This document shows positions 55,511 through 63,824 of a stretch of 64,000 nucleotides of DNA, piece after piece. Under the pieces are notes generated by a model that made no database searches, was not told where the DNA came from, and saw only the letters and a list, made by a program, of their open reading frames with translations. Made by a program: the position numbers and the translations under genes. The DNA is from JANWVO01 sp964458495 (GTDB taxonomy: Bacteria; Acidobacteriota; Terriglobia; Bryobacterales; Bryobacteraceae): positions 124,001 through 188,000 of the forward strand of contig CAYWJB010000003.1 in the NCBI GenBank assembly GCA_964458495.1, in the 5' to 3' direction. Positions within the stretch are counted from its first letter, which is position 1. Each line of letters starts with the position of its first letter.

Positions 55511-56407
55511 ATGACACAGGAAAACAGCAACCTCACTCCCTTGACCGAGCCCGCGCCTTCCAAGACGCCCTGGCTCGGCATCCTTCTCGCCGCCGGCCTC
55601 GTGGCCGCTCTCGGCGGGCTTCTCTACCTGCACAACCTCCATGTCAATCTGCGCATGGAGACGGCGGCTCTGAAGCAGGAGCTCGCCGGCTTGCGCCAGT
55701 CGATGAGCACTTCTGACGTCAACGCCGCACAGACGATTTCCGCCCTGCGTTCGGAGCTCGAGAACGTGCGCAAGGAAACCGCCACCACCGGCGAGGAGGC
55801 GCGCCGCGTAGCGCGCCGGCAGGCTGAAGCCGCGGCCGCGCGCGTCCAGAAGACGCTGGCCGAACAGCAGGCTGCCGAGAAGCAGCAGATCGTCCAGCAG
55901 ATCGACGAGATCAAGTCGCGGGCCGAGCAGGCCACCGCCAAGCTGACCGACATCACCAGCGAAGTGGGCAGCGTCAAGAACGAGGTCGCCGCCAGCCGCA
56001 GCGAAATCGACAAGACGATCGCCGAACTGCGGCGGGTGACGGGAGACCTCGGCGTGTTGAGCGGGCTGATCGCCACCAACAGCAAAGAACTGGCGGCGTT
56101 GAAGCAGCTGGGCGACCGCGACTACTACGAGTTCAATCTGGCCAGGAAGTCCGGGCCGCAGCGGATCGGCGACGTCGTTGTGCAGCTGAAAAAGGCTGAC
56201 ATGAAGCGGAACCGCTTCACGGTGGAGATCGTGGCCGACGACAAGAAAGTCGAGAAGAAAGACCGCACGGTGAACGAGCCGGTGCAGTTCTATGTTCCCA
56301 GCAAGGCGCGCATCCCGTACGAGCTGGTGGTCAACGAAGTGAAGAAGGACGTCGTGGTCGGCTACCTGGCCGCGCCGAAGGTGAAGACGTCGGCCCAACG
56401 GCTCTGA
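55511..56407 (+). CDS. Single-pass membrane protein with long periplasmic coiled coil
   Basis: The 298-residue protein has an N-terminal 20-residue cytoplasmic part and a membrane helix at about 21-40 (WLGILLAAGLVAALGGLLYL). A coiled coil rich in Ala/Glu/Lys/Gln heptads runs about 45-200. The C-terminal folded part (about 205-298; RDYYEFNLARKSGPQRIGDVVVQLKKAD) is of unknown type. It is read from the sigma-54-type promoter and is the first gene of a three-gene unit. I do not recognise the family. AGGA 12 bases upstream serves as a weak ribosome site. Confidence 0.75.
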   Translation: MTQENSNLTPLTEPAPSKTPWLGILLAAGLVAALGGLLYLHNLHVNLRMETAALKQELAGLRQSMSTSDVNAAQTISALRSELENVRKETATTGEEARRVARRQAEAAAARVQKTLAEQQAAEKQQIVQQIDEIKSRAEQATAKLTDITSEVGSVKNEVAASRSEIDKTIAELRRVTGDLGVLSGLIATNSKELAALKQLGDRDYYEFNLARKSGPQRIGDVVVQLKKADMKRNRFTVEIVADDKKVEKKDRTVNEPVQFYVPSKARIPYELVVNEVKKDVVVGYLAAPKVKTSAQRL

Positions 56408-56451
56408 CACGGGTGCGGCGGCGGGAATTCCGGAGGAAAGGAGGCGAGCCC

Positions 56452-56664
56452 ATGAAAAAGCGGTTGCATTTCGCGATTCTTGTTGCAGCGTGGACCGTGT
56501 TGCCAGTTGTGGCCGCCTCTCCCGCGGGGCGGAGGCCCGGGCCTCCGCCGGACCCTCTGGGGGCCGGCAGGAGCGCGAGCTCCGCTGTTGCCGCCACCAT
56601 GGATCATGAAATCGCGCGCCGGCCGGGCCCGCCGCCCGACCCCCTGGGGGAGGATCGCCGGTGA
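56452..56664 (+). CDS. 70-residue secreted peptide with duplicated RRPGPPPDPLG motif
   Basis: The small protein has a signal peptide (KKRLHFAILVAAWTVLPVVA, cut likely after A). The mature roughly 48 residues carry RRPGPPPDPLG twice: once right after the signal (about 27-37), once at the C-terminus (about 57-67, before EDRR). AAGGAGG is a strong ribosome site before the ATG. It is between the coiled-coil gene and another secreted ORF and shares their transcript. No family recognised. The coding sequence holds a 22-base perfect palindrome at 56528-56549. Confidence 0.6.
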   Translation: MKKRLHFAILVAAWTVLPVVAASPAGRRPGPPPDPLGAGRSASSAVAATMDHEIARRPGPPPDPLGEDRR

Positions 56665-57122
56665 GCGCGCGCAGGGTTTGCCAGGCAATGTCACTCTGTC
56701 TGGCGTGGGCAGCCGCGGGCCTGGCGGAGTCGTCGCCGGCTCGCGGCCACCGGTTGCCGCAGGCGCCGCAGGTAAGCGGCGCTGCGGCCCGGCTCGATCC
56801 GCTCTGGCTGGAGGAGGCGGACAGAAGCGCAGGAACAGCAAGATTTCAGTTTCATCCGGTGCGAATCCGAGGCCGCGCCGGGTGTGGAGCACCGGGAACC
56901 TCCTCCTCCCGGTTTCTTCCCGCTACGGAGCCCTCCCCGTCCGCGTTTCACCGTGTCCCGGTCCGCGGAGAGCTGACCGACCTCCGCATTTCCGGGGCGC
57001 GCAGCGGGCGGGGAGGCGCCGGGCGCGGAGGCTATACCCTCCACCGGCATTCGTGGCGCGCGCGGCTTCACCGCCGGCAAGCATCTTCTCTCTCCGTTTC
57101 TTCTTCCCTCTGCCGGCGATGA
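56661..57122 (+). CDS. Hypothetical secreted protein (low-certainty ORF)
   Basis: The frame starts at GTG 56661, overlapping the previous stop (GTGA), with GGGGAGG about nine bases upstream. The first 25 residues look like a signal peptide (CQAMSLCLAWAAAGLAES). The remainder is Arg/Ser/Gly-rich with no recognisable fold, and may be a frameshifted or non-functional end. A terminator follows closely, which supports transcription through this frame. Treat as uncertain. Confidence 0.35.
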   Translation: MSARRVCQAMSLCLAWAAAGLAESSPARGHRLPQAPQVSGAAARLDPLWLEEADRSAGTARFQFHPVRIRGRAGCGAPGTSSSRFLPATEPSPSAFHRVPVRGELTDLRISGARSGRGGAGRGGYTLHRHSWRARLHRRQASSLSVSSSLCRR

Positions 57123-57134
57123 GCGCCGGGCGCT

Positions 57135-57166
57135 GGCGGGCCGGAGCATCCGGCCCGCCGTTTTTT
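57135..57166 (+). terminator. Strong intrinsic terminator, rightward
   Basis: GGCGGGCCGG (57135-57144) pairs perfectly with CCGGCCCGCC (57150-57159) around a 5-base loop, followed by one G and six T (57161-57166). It ends the transcript of the sigma-54-type unit, and its T-tract overlaps the stop codon of the convergent amidase gene. Confidence 0.9.
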
Positions 57167-58064
57167 ATTGCCCGCCCAGCCAGCGCCCGGTGATCCCTCC
57201 ATAGGAATCGATGCGGCGGTCGCGGAAGAACGGCCAGTTGCGCCGGACGTCCTCGATCCGCCGGCGGTCGCACTCCACCACGAGCACCTCTTCTTCGCCG
57301 CGCGACGCTTCGGCCACCACCACGCCGAACGGATCGGCGACAAAACTTCCGCCCCAAAACTCGAGTCCGCTCTCGGGAGCGCCTTCGGAGCCGGTACGGT
57401 TCACCGCCGCCACATAGACACCGTTGGCGATGGCGTGGCCGCGCTGGATGGTGCGCCAGGCGTCCGCCTGCGCGGCGCCGTGCTGCTCCTTCTCGCGCGG
57501 GTGCCATCCGATGGCGGTCGGGTAGAAGAGAATTTCGGCCCCCTGCATCGCCGTCAGGCGGGCCGCCTCCGGATACCACTGGTCCCAGCACACCAGCACG
57601 CCGATGCGCGCGAACGGCGTGTCGAAGGCGCGGTAGCCGAGGTCGCCCGGCGTGAAGTAGAACTTCTCGAAGTAGAGCGGGTCCTCGGGGATGTGCATCT
57701 TGCGGTAGGTCCCCGCCACGGCGCCGTCAGGGTTCAGCACCGCCGCGGTGTTGTGGTAAAGCCCGGCGGCGCGGCGTTCGAACAGGCTGGCCACAATCGA
57801 CACCTTCAGCTCGCGCGCCAGCCGGCCCAGCCGGTCCGTTGACGGCCCCGGCACGGGTTCGGCCAGATCGAACAGATCCGCACGCTCCTCGCGGCAGAAG
57901 TATTCGCTGCGGAACAGCTCCTGGAGGCAGACGATCTGCGCGCCGCCCAGAGCCGCCTCGGCGATGCGCTCTTCGGCGCGCTGCATGTTCTCTTCCGGAT
58001 CGGCCGAAGCGCGCATCTGCACCAGTCCCACGCGGAAGGTCGAGGATCCCTGCGTCGCAGCCAT
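57165..58064 (-). CDS. Carbon-nitrogen hydrolase (N-carbamoylputrescine amidase-like)
   Basis: The 299-residue nitrilase-superfamily enzyme has the catalytic triad Glu49 (CLQELF), Lys122 (YRKMHIPED) and Cys159 (VCWDQWYPEA). The FYFTPGD and IGWHPREKEQHGAAQ blocks match AguB, which turns N-carbamoylputrescine into putrescine. Its usual partner, agmatine deiminase, is not in the window, so the substrate is likely but not certain. ATG 58062-58064 is chosen; AACAAT lies six bases upstream and no ribosome site is seen. Confidence 0.85.
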   Translation of the reverse strand: MAATQGSSTFRVGLVQMRASADPEENMQRAEERIAEAALGGAQIVCLQELFRSEYFCREERADLFDLAEPVPGPSTDRLGRLARELKVSIVASLFERRAAGLYHNTAAVLNPDGAVAGTYRKMHIPEDPLYFEKFYFTPGDLGYRAFDTPFARIGVLVCWDQWYPEAARLTAMQGAEILFYPTAIGWHPREKEQHGAAQADAWRTIQRGHAIANGVYVAAVNRTGSEGAPESGLEFWGGSFVADPFGVVVAEASRGEEEVLVVECDRRRIEDVRRNWPFFRDRRIDSYGGITGRWLGGQ

Positions 58065-58080
58065 ACTACGATTGTTCCAT

Positions 58081-60567
58081 ATGGTGTCTGGATTCGCCCT
58101 CTCCCGCCGCTCGCTGGTTGCCTTCCTCACCCTGCCCCTGCTGGCTGCGCCGCCCTCGCCAAAGGAGCACTTCGGCTTCGACCCCGGCGACGACTACAAG
58201 CTGGCCGGCTACGGGCAGATCGTCTCCTACTTCCGCAAGCTCGCCGCCTCGAGCGACCGCATCCGCCTGGTCCAGTTCGGCACGAGCAGCGAAGGCCGCC
58301 CGATGTACGCCGCATTCCTCAGCGACGCCGCCAACCTGCGGCAGCTGGACCGCTGGCGCGACATCAACCGCCGCCTCGCGCTGGGGCTGGCGGCGCCGGA
58401 CGAGGCGCGCCGCCTCGCCGCCGAAGGCAAGGCCATCGTGTGGATCGACTCCGGGCTCCACGCCACCGAGGTCGCGCCCGTGCAGCACGCCCCGCACCTG
58501 GCCTGGCGCATGGTGGCGGGCGAGGACGAGGAGACGCGCCGCATCCGCGCGAACGTCGTCCTGATCCAGATTCCGGTCATCAATCCGGACGGGCTGGAAA
58601 TGACAGCCTCCTGGTACGCGAAGAACGCGGGAACCCCCTATGAGATTGCGCCGCTGCCGGGACTTTACCAGAAATACGCCGGCCACGATAATAATCGCGA
58701 CTATTTCATGTACAATCTGGCAGAAACGCGCCACGTCGGGAAGATGCTTTTCCAGGAATGGTTCCCGCACATTGTCTACAACCAGCACCAGGTGGCGCCT
58801 TTTCCGGCCCGCATTTTCATCCCCCCCTACGCGGAGCCCCTGAATCCCAACATCCCCGCGGCCGTCATGGAGGGCATAAACCGCATCGGCAGCGTCATGA
58901 AGGAGCGCTTTCTCCGCGAAGACAAGCCGGGAGTGGTTTCCTACCTGAGTTTCGACGCCTGGTGGAACGGCGGCCTGCGCTCGGCCCCGGCGTTCCACAA
59001 TATGCACGGGATTTTGACCGAAACAGCCCTGTATTATTACGCAACACCAAAAGAATACAAGCTGTCGGAACTGCCGGAGCGCTTCCAGAGCGGCATCCCG
59101 GCTCGCGAGCCGACGGTCTTTTATCCGAAGCCCTGGACGGGCGGGCGGTGGGCGCTGCGGGACGCGGTGGATTACATGCTCACGGCAGATTTCGCCATCC
59201 TGTCGGAAGCGGCGGCGAACAGCCCGCACTACCTGCTGAAAGCGTGGGAGATGGCGCGGGCCAACATCGAGCTTGGCCGCAAGGGCAGCCCGTTCGCCTG
59301 GATCATCCCTGCGGCCCAGCAGGATCCCTGGAGCGCTGCGCAGATGCTGGAGCGCCTGCAATTGGCGGGAGTGCAGATCCATCGCGCGACGGCGGGCTTC
59401 GAAGCCGGCGGCAAGACCTACCCTGCGGGAACGTGGATCCTTTACGCAGGACAGCCTTTCCGCGGCTATCTGGCGGACCTGATGGAGCCGCAGAAATTCC
59501 CCGAAATGCGCACGTCACCGGGCGGACCGGTGCGCCGTCCCTACGATCTCGCCGGCTGGACGCTGCCTTTCCAGATGGGAGTCGAAACCATCCGCGTCGA
59601 CACACCCTTCCAGGCGCAAGCCGGGCCGGTCGACAAGATCGAGATTCCCTCCCCTGCCCTGGATTTGCGCCAAAACTCCGCGTTCCTGGCCATCGCCGCG
59701 GAGTTGCGCGAAGGGCGCAGCGTGTTCGTCACCGGGGACGGCGCGCTGACGACGGAGCGGCCCGCCTCCGGCTGGCGTCTCAAGGCGCCGCGCACCGGGC
59801 TCTACCAGCCGTGGACAGCGAACATGGACGCCGGCTGGACGCAGTGGCTGCTGGATCAGTTCCAGGTTCCTTACGAGGTGCTGCGCAACGCCGACATCCG
59901 GGCCGGCGGCTTGCGCGAGCGTTTCGACGCCATCCTGCTGGCGCAGCAGTCCATGCAGTCGATCCTGCACGGCTCGCCTGAAATTACGACGCTTCGCGCG
60001 GGAGAAACGGCGCGCCAGCGCCCGGAGTTCACCGGCGGCATCGGGGTGGAAGGGGCGCGGCAACTGGAGGAGTTCGTCCGAAGGGGCGGCACTCTGATCG
60101 CGTTCGATTCGGCGACAGAGCTGCCTCTGGCGCTCTTTCCGCTGGACGTGCGCCCCGGCCTGCGTCCCGGCGCGCAGCAGGAGGCAGGCGGGTGGTCGTG
60201 CCCCGGCTCGATCCTCCGGATGACGGCGGACAAAAGCCACCCCTTGGCGTTTGGTATGCCCGCCGAGCACTATGCAACGTCGACGGGCGGGCAGTATTTC
60301 GAGATCAGTCCGTCCGCCGCAGACCGAAAGCCGAGAGTGTTCGTGCGCTACGCGGCAAAGAACCTTCTCGCGAGCGGATGGATCTCCGGCGAGCGCGTGA
60401 TGGCGGGAAAGCCGGCGGCCGTCGAGGCGCCGCTAGGCGAGGGACAAGTGGTGCTGTTCGGCTTCCGCCCGCAGTTCCGCGGACAGACGTTCGGCACGTT
60501 CCGCCTGGTGCTAAATGCGATCTACTTCGGCGCCGCTGAGCCGCTTCCGCCAGCCAGCGGCCAGTGA
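58081..60567 (+). CDS. M14-like zinc carboxypeptidase family protein, secreted
   Basis: The 828-residue protein has a signal peptide (about 1-22) and an M14 carboxypeptidase-type domain. Zinc ligands fit GLHATEVAPVQ (HxxE) and a later His in FPHIVYNQHQ, with HDNNRDYFM between. The second half (from about 420) is a mixed region with glutamine-amidotransferase-like segments. Such large secreted M14 proteins are frequent in acidobacteria; the substrate is unknown. A TACGAT box (58067-58072) lies eight bases before the ATG. Confidence 0.82.
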   Translation: MVSGFALSRRSLVAFLTLPLLAAPPSPKEHFGFDPGDDYKLAGYGQIVSYFRKLAASSDRIRLVQFGTSSEGRPMYAAFLSDAANLRQLDRWRDINRRLALGLAAPDEARRLAAEGKAIVWIDSGLHATEVAPVQHAPHLAWRMVAGEDEETRRIRANVVLIQIPVINPDGLEMTASWYAKNAGTPYEIAPLPGLYQKYAGHDNNRDYFMYNLAETRHVGKMLFQEWFPHIVYNQHQVAPFPARIFIPPYAEPLNPNIPAAVMEGINRIGSVMKERFLREDKPGVVSYLSFDAWWNGGLRSAPAFHNMHGILTETALYYYATPKEYKLSELPERFQSGIPAREPTVFYPKPWTGGRWALRDAVDYMLTADFAILSEAAANSPHYLLKAWEMARANIELGRKGSPFAWIIPAAQQDPWSAAQMLERLQLAGVQIHRATAGFEAGGKTYPAGTWILYAGQPFRGYLADLMEPQKFPEMRTSPGGPVRRPYDLAGWTLPFQMGVETIRVDTPFQAQAGPVDKIEIPSPALDLRQNSAFLAIAAELREGRSVFVTGDGALTTERPASGWRLKAPRTGLYQPWTANMDAGWTQWLLDQFQVPYEVLRNADIRAGGLRERFDAILLAQQSMQSILHGSPEITTLRAGETARQRPEFTGGIGVEGARQLEEFVRRGGTLIAFDSATELPLALFPLDVRPGLRPGAQQEAGGWSCPGSILRMTADKSHPLAFGMPAEHYATSTGGQYFEISPSAADRKPRVFVRYAAKNLLASGWISGERVMAGKPAAVEAPLGEGQVVLFGFRPQFRGQTFGTFRLVLNAIYFGAAEPLPPASGQ

Positions 60568-60578
60568 TGCGCCTCCGG

Positions 60579-60601
60579 CGGGGCTGCCGGCGGCAGCCCC
60601 G
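60579..60601. terminator. Hairpin between convergent genes, possible bidirectional terminator
   Basis: CGGGGCTGCC and GGCAGCCCCG are perfect 10-base arms around GGC. The hairpin lies between two stop codons (60567 and 60616). There is no T-run on either side, so termination strength is doubtful. Confidence 0.4.
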
Positions 60602-60615
60602 TCCGGGCGCTACGG

Positions 60616-60918
60616 TCAATCCGCCTTGCTGATGGAGGCGATCACCAGCGAGCCCTCTTTCAGCTCGCCGCTGACCTTCGCCTTCAGCCCATACAGATCG
60701 GCCGGCACTTTCTCCGGGTTGGCGATCTTCACCACCTTCCCGTCCACCACCAGGACAGGCTTGGCGCCTCCCTTGATGCAGGCTCTCACACAATTCACAT
60801 CGGCGTCGGAGCCGGACTGATGCTTCGCGCCGCACTTGTCTTCGCTGACATAGCCCGTCCAGTCGCCTGCCAAGGCCGGCAGCGACAGCACAGCGGCCAG
60901 GATTCCCAGTCGGAACAT
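60616..60918 (-). CDS. Small secreted protein with conserved Cys, unknown function
   Basis: The 100-residue protein has a signal peptide (FRLGILAAVLSLPALA). The mature part WTGYVSEDKCGAKH, then NCVRACIKGGAKPVLVVDGK and ADLYGLKAKVSGEL, has three Cys and looks like one small beta domain. Similar small proteins are common in acidobacteria. GAGGAGG stands before the ATG. No role can be assigned. Confidence 0.75.
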   Translation of the reverse strand: MFRLGILAAVLSLPALAGDWTGYVSEDKCGAKHQSGSDADVNCVRACIKGGAKPVLVVDGKVVKIANPEKVPADLYGLKAKVSGELKEGSLVIASISKAD

Positions 60919-61071
60919 GCAAGCCTCCTCGGATTCCCGGTTGGAATCTGGCCTTCAGTGTACTGAATCAGTGTGCCCGGGCGGAAGCCCCGTCTCCCGC
61001 TGCGACAGGAAAGGCGGCGACCGGCTGATGCCGGCACGCCGCCTTTGGGGAATGCGCTGTGCGATTCCGGC

Positions 61072-62385
61072 TCAGGCTTTGGCTGCTGCGGGCTTGCGCT
61101 GACCGATGGGCACGAACTGCCGCTCGCCGTGCCCGGTGTAGATCTGCCGCGGGCGGGTGATCTTCTGCTCGGGATCGCGCATCAGCTCGTCCCACTGCGC
61201 CAGCCAGCCCACCACGCGCGGAATGGCGAACAGCACCGTGAACAGGCTCGGCTTGAAGCCCATCGCCTCGTAGATGATGCCCGAGTAGAAATCCACGTTC
61301 GGGTAGAGCTTGCGCTTGACGAAGTAGTCGTCCTCGAGGGCGATGCGCTCCAGCTCGCGGGCGATCGCGATCTTCGGGTTGTAGCCGGTGACGGCGAACA
61401 CCTCGTCGGCGGTGCGCTTGATGATCTTGGCGCGCGGGTCGTAATTTTTGTAGACGCGGTGTCCGAAGCCCATCAGCCGCACCTCGCCCTTCTTCACGCG
61501 CTCGATGTAGGCGGGCACATTTTCCTTCGAGCCGATCACGTCGAGCATGTGCAGCACTTCCTCGTTGGCGCCGCCATGCAGGGGCCCGCTCAGCGCGGCA
61601 GCCGCGGCGGCGACGGAAACGTAGGGATCGGCCAGCGACGAGCCCACCGTGCGCATCGTGCTGGTGGAGCAGTTCTGCTCGTGGTCGGCATGGAGGATGA
61701 ACAGGACGTCCAGCGCGCGGGCCAGCACCGGGTTGGCGATGTACTTCGGCTCCATCAGCCGCCACAACATGTTCATGAAGTTCTCGGTGTAGCCGAGTTC
61801 CGGGTCCGGGTACACGTAGGGCAGCCCGAAGCTGTGCCGGTAGCAGTAGGCCGTGATGGTCGGCATCTTGGCGATCAGCCGGACGATGTGCCTGCGGCGG
61901 GTGGCCTCGTCGCGCACGTTCTTCGCGTCCGGATACACGGTCGACAGCGCCGCCACGGTCGAGATCAGCATTCCCATGGGGTGCGCGTCGTAGCGGAAGC
62001 CCTCCAGAAACTTCTTGGTCGTCTCGTGGATGAGCATGTGCTTGCGCACCTGCGCCACCCAGCCCTCCAGCTCCTGCGCGGTGGGCAACTCGCCATTCAA
62101 CAGCAGCCAGGCGACCTCAAGGAACGAGCAGTTCTCGGCCAGCACCTCGATCGGGTAGCCCCGGTAGCGCAGGATGCCTTTGTCGCCATCGATGAAGGTG
62201 ATCGAACTGCGGCAGGACGCTGTATTCAGATAGGCGGGATCATAGCTCATCAGTCCGAAATCGTCGTCGGAAGCCTTGATCTGCCGCAGATCGGTCGCGT
62301 GAACCGTCCCGTCCGTGATGGGCAGCTCGTACTGCCGTCCGGTACGGGAATCAGTAACAAGAAGACGGTCTTGTGCCATTCGCAC
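61072..62385 (-). CDS. gltA: Citrate synthase
   Basis: The 437-residue enzyme is of the type II (longer, Gram-negative) size. Catalytic residues are seen as His in HADHEQNCSTSTMR, His in MGFGHRVYKNYDPR and Asp in the C-terminal FYSGI...FAIPR region. It condenses oxaloacetate and acetyl-CoA in the TCA cycle. GGGGG at nine bases upstream of the ATG serves as ribosome site. Confidence 0.96.
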   Translation of the reverse strand: MRMAQDRLLVTDSRTGRQYELPITDGTVHATDLRQIKASDDDFGLMSYDPAYLNTASCRSSITFIDGDKGILRYRGYPIEVLAENCSFLEVAWLLLNGELPTAQELEGWVAQVRKHMLIHETTKKFLEGFRYDAHPMGMLISTVAALSTVYPDAKNVRDEATRRRHIVRLIAKMPTITAYCYRHSFGLPYVYPDPELGYTENFMNMLWRLMEPKYIANPVLARALDVLFILHADHEQNCSTSTMRTVGSSLADPYVSVAAAAAALSGPLHGGANEEVLHMLDVIGSKENVPAYIERVKKGEVRLMGFGHRVYKNYDPRAKIIKRTADEVFAVTGYNPKIAIARELERIALEDDYFVKRKLYPNVDFYSGIIYEAMGFKPSLFTVLFAIPRVVGWLAQWDELMRDPEQKITRPRQIYTGHGERQFVPIGQRKPAAAKA

Positions 62386-62452
62386 CCCCGAAGAGAATTC
62401 GTGGCGGGAGAAAACGCCGACACTCCATGCCTATCAAATGATGCGGCCCCGG

Positions 62453-63820
62453 TCAAATGGTGACATTCGGGTCTGGAAATAGCGTCCCGGGGCTGAGGCG
62501 CCATTGCGGATCCAGCCGCGTCTTCACGGCCCGCATGCGGGCGATCTCCGCCGGGCTGTACATCAGCTCCAGCAAGGCTCGCTTGCGCTTGCCGAGGCCG
62601 TGCTCCGCGCTCACCGTGCCGCCCAGCCGCACAGCCTCGCGCGCCGCCTCCAGCATCCAGGCGCGCCCGCGCGCGGCATCGTCGCCGCTTTCGGGAAGGA
62701 TGTTGACATGCACGTGCGCATCGCCGATGTGCCCGTAAACCGTATAGCGCCCGGCGAAGCTCCGCTCCAGCTCCCGCCGGTAGAACGCCATCATCTCCGC
62801 ATTGTGTTCTGCGGGCACGGCGAAGTCCGAACTCATCTTCTGAAACCCGCGGCTGCGCACACGCGCATTCACCGCCTCCGGCAGTGCGTGGCGGAACTGC
62901 CGGAACCGCTCCCGGTCCGCGGCGCTCTCGCCGAACCACGAATCCTCCATCGCGCCTGCGTTGCCGATCCGCTCCAGCCATGCATCCACGGCATCTCCCG
63001 CGAGCCCGTCCAGCTGCTGCTCCACCATCAGGCACGCCCTCGCCCCGCCGGGAACGGGCGCCGCCGCATCTTCGCGCAGCACATCCAGCGACGCCGCGTC
63101 CATGAACTCCAGCATCCGCAACTGCGCGATGCCGCGCCAGCAATCCACCGCTTCCAGGGCCGCCTCTTCCGCCGGGAAGAACACGACTCCCGCCAGCAGC
63201 GACTCCGGCTGCGGCAGAAGCCCCACCTCCGCCTCCGCCACCACCGCCAGCGTGCCCTCGCTGCCACACAGAAGATCCACCCACGTCGCCCCTTCCGGCA
63301 GGAAGTAGCCCGCCGTGTTCTTGGCCGTCGCCGGCTGCCGCACCGGCTCGTACGGGAAATCCAGCGGATCCCCCCGCCGGAACGTGCGTACCGACCCGTC
63401 CACGAACACCGCCGTCAGCGACAACAGGTGCCTCCGCGTCGACCCGTAGCGGAAGCTGCGCGCCCCGCTGGCATTGGTGGCGATGGTGCCTCCAAGCGAC
63501 GCCGTCCATTCGGTGGGATCGGGCGCGTAGAACTGCCCGGTACGCGCCGCCTCCGCCTGCAGGTCCTTCAACAGCACGCCCGCCCCCACGATCGCGCGTC
63601 CCCGCGCCACTTCAAGCCGCCGCAGCCGCTCGGCCGAAACCAGCCAGCCGCCCTCGGGACAGCGTCCCCCGGTGATCCCCGTCCCCGCTCCGGAGGGCGT
63701 CACCGCTACACCCAGTTCCGCCGCGCGCCGCAGCGCCGCCGCCAGCTCGTCGACGCCCGAAGGCGCAATGACGCAATCCGCCCAGCCCTGGTAGCCCGAG
63801 GCGTCCTCGACCCCAACCAC
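62453..63820 (-). CDS. FAD-binding oxidase of the GlcD / D-lactate dehydrogenase type
   Basis: The 455-residue protein has the vanillyl-alcohol-oxidase-type FAD domain: PSGAGTGITGG, then SLGGTIATNASGARSFRYGSTR and GSEGTLAVV. The GlcD C-terminal domain follows, with GHIGDAHVHVN and SAEHGLGKRKRALL. It oxidises a 2-hydroxy acid such as glycolate or D-lactate. Partner subunits (glcE, glcF) are absent, so it may act alone. The start is GTG at 63818-63820, four bases after the RNase J stop. Confidence 0.88.
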   Translation of the reverse strand: MVGVEDASGYQGWADCVIAPSGVDELAAALRRAAELGVAVTPSGAGTGITGGRCPEGGWLVSAERLRRLEVARGRAIVGAGVLLKDLQAEAARTGQFYAPDPTEWTASLGGTIATNASGARSFRYGSTRRHLLSLTAVFVDGSVRTFRRGDPLDFPYEPVRQPATAKNTAGYFLPEGATWVDLLCGSEGTLAVVAEAEVGLLPQPESLLAGVVFFPAEEAALEAVDCWRGIAQLRMLEFMDAASLDVLREDAAAPVPGGARACLMVEQQLDGLAGDAVDAWLERIGNAGAMEDSWFGESAADRERFRQFRHALPEAVNARVRSRGFQKMSSDFAVPAEHNAEMMAFYRRELERSFAGRYTVYGHIGDAHVHVNILPESGDDAARGRAWMLEAAREAVRLGGTVSAEHGLGKRKRALLELMYSPAEIARMRAVKTRLDPQWRLSPGTLFPDPNVTI

Positions 63821-63824
63821 CGGC

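Noticed and set aside
56850..56900. CCGGTGCGAATCCG, resembling part of a cobalamin riboswitch core
   Set aside because: The rest of the B12-box and the 5' arms are not there, no B12-related gene follows, and it lies inside the uncertain third ORF.
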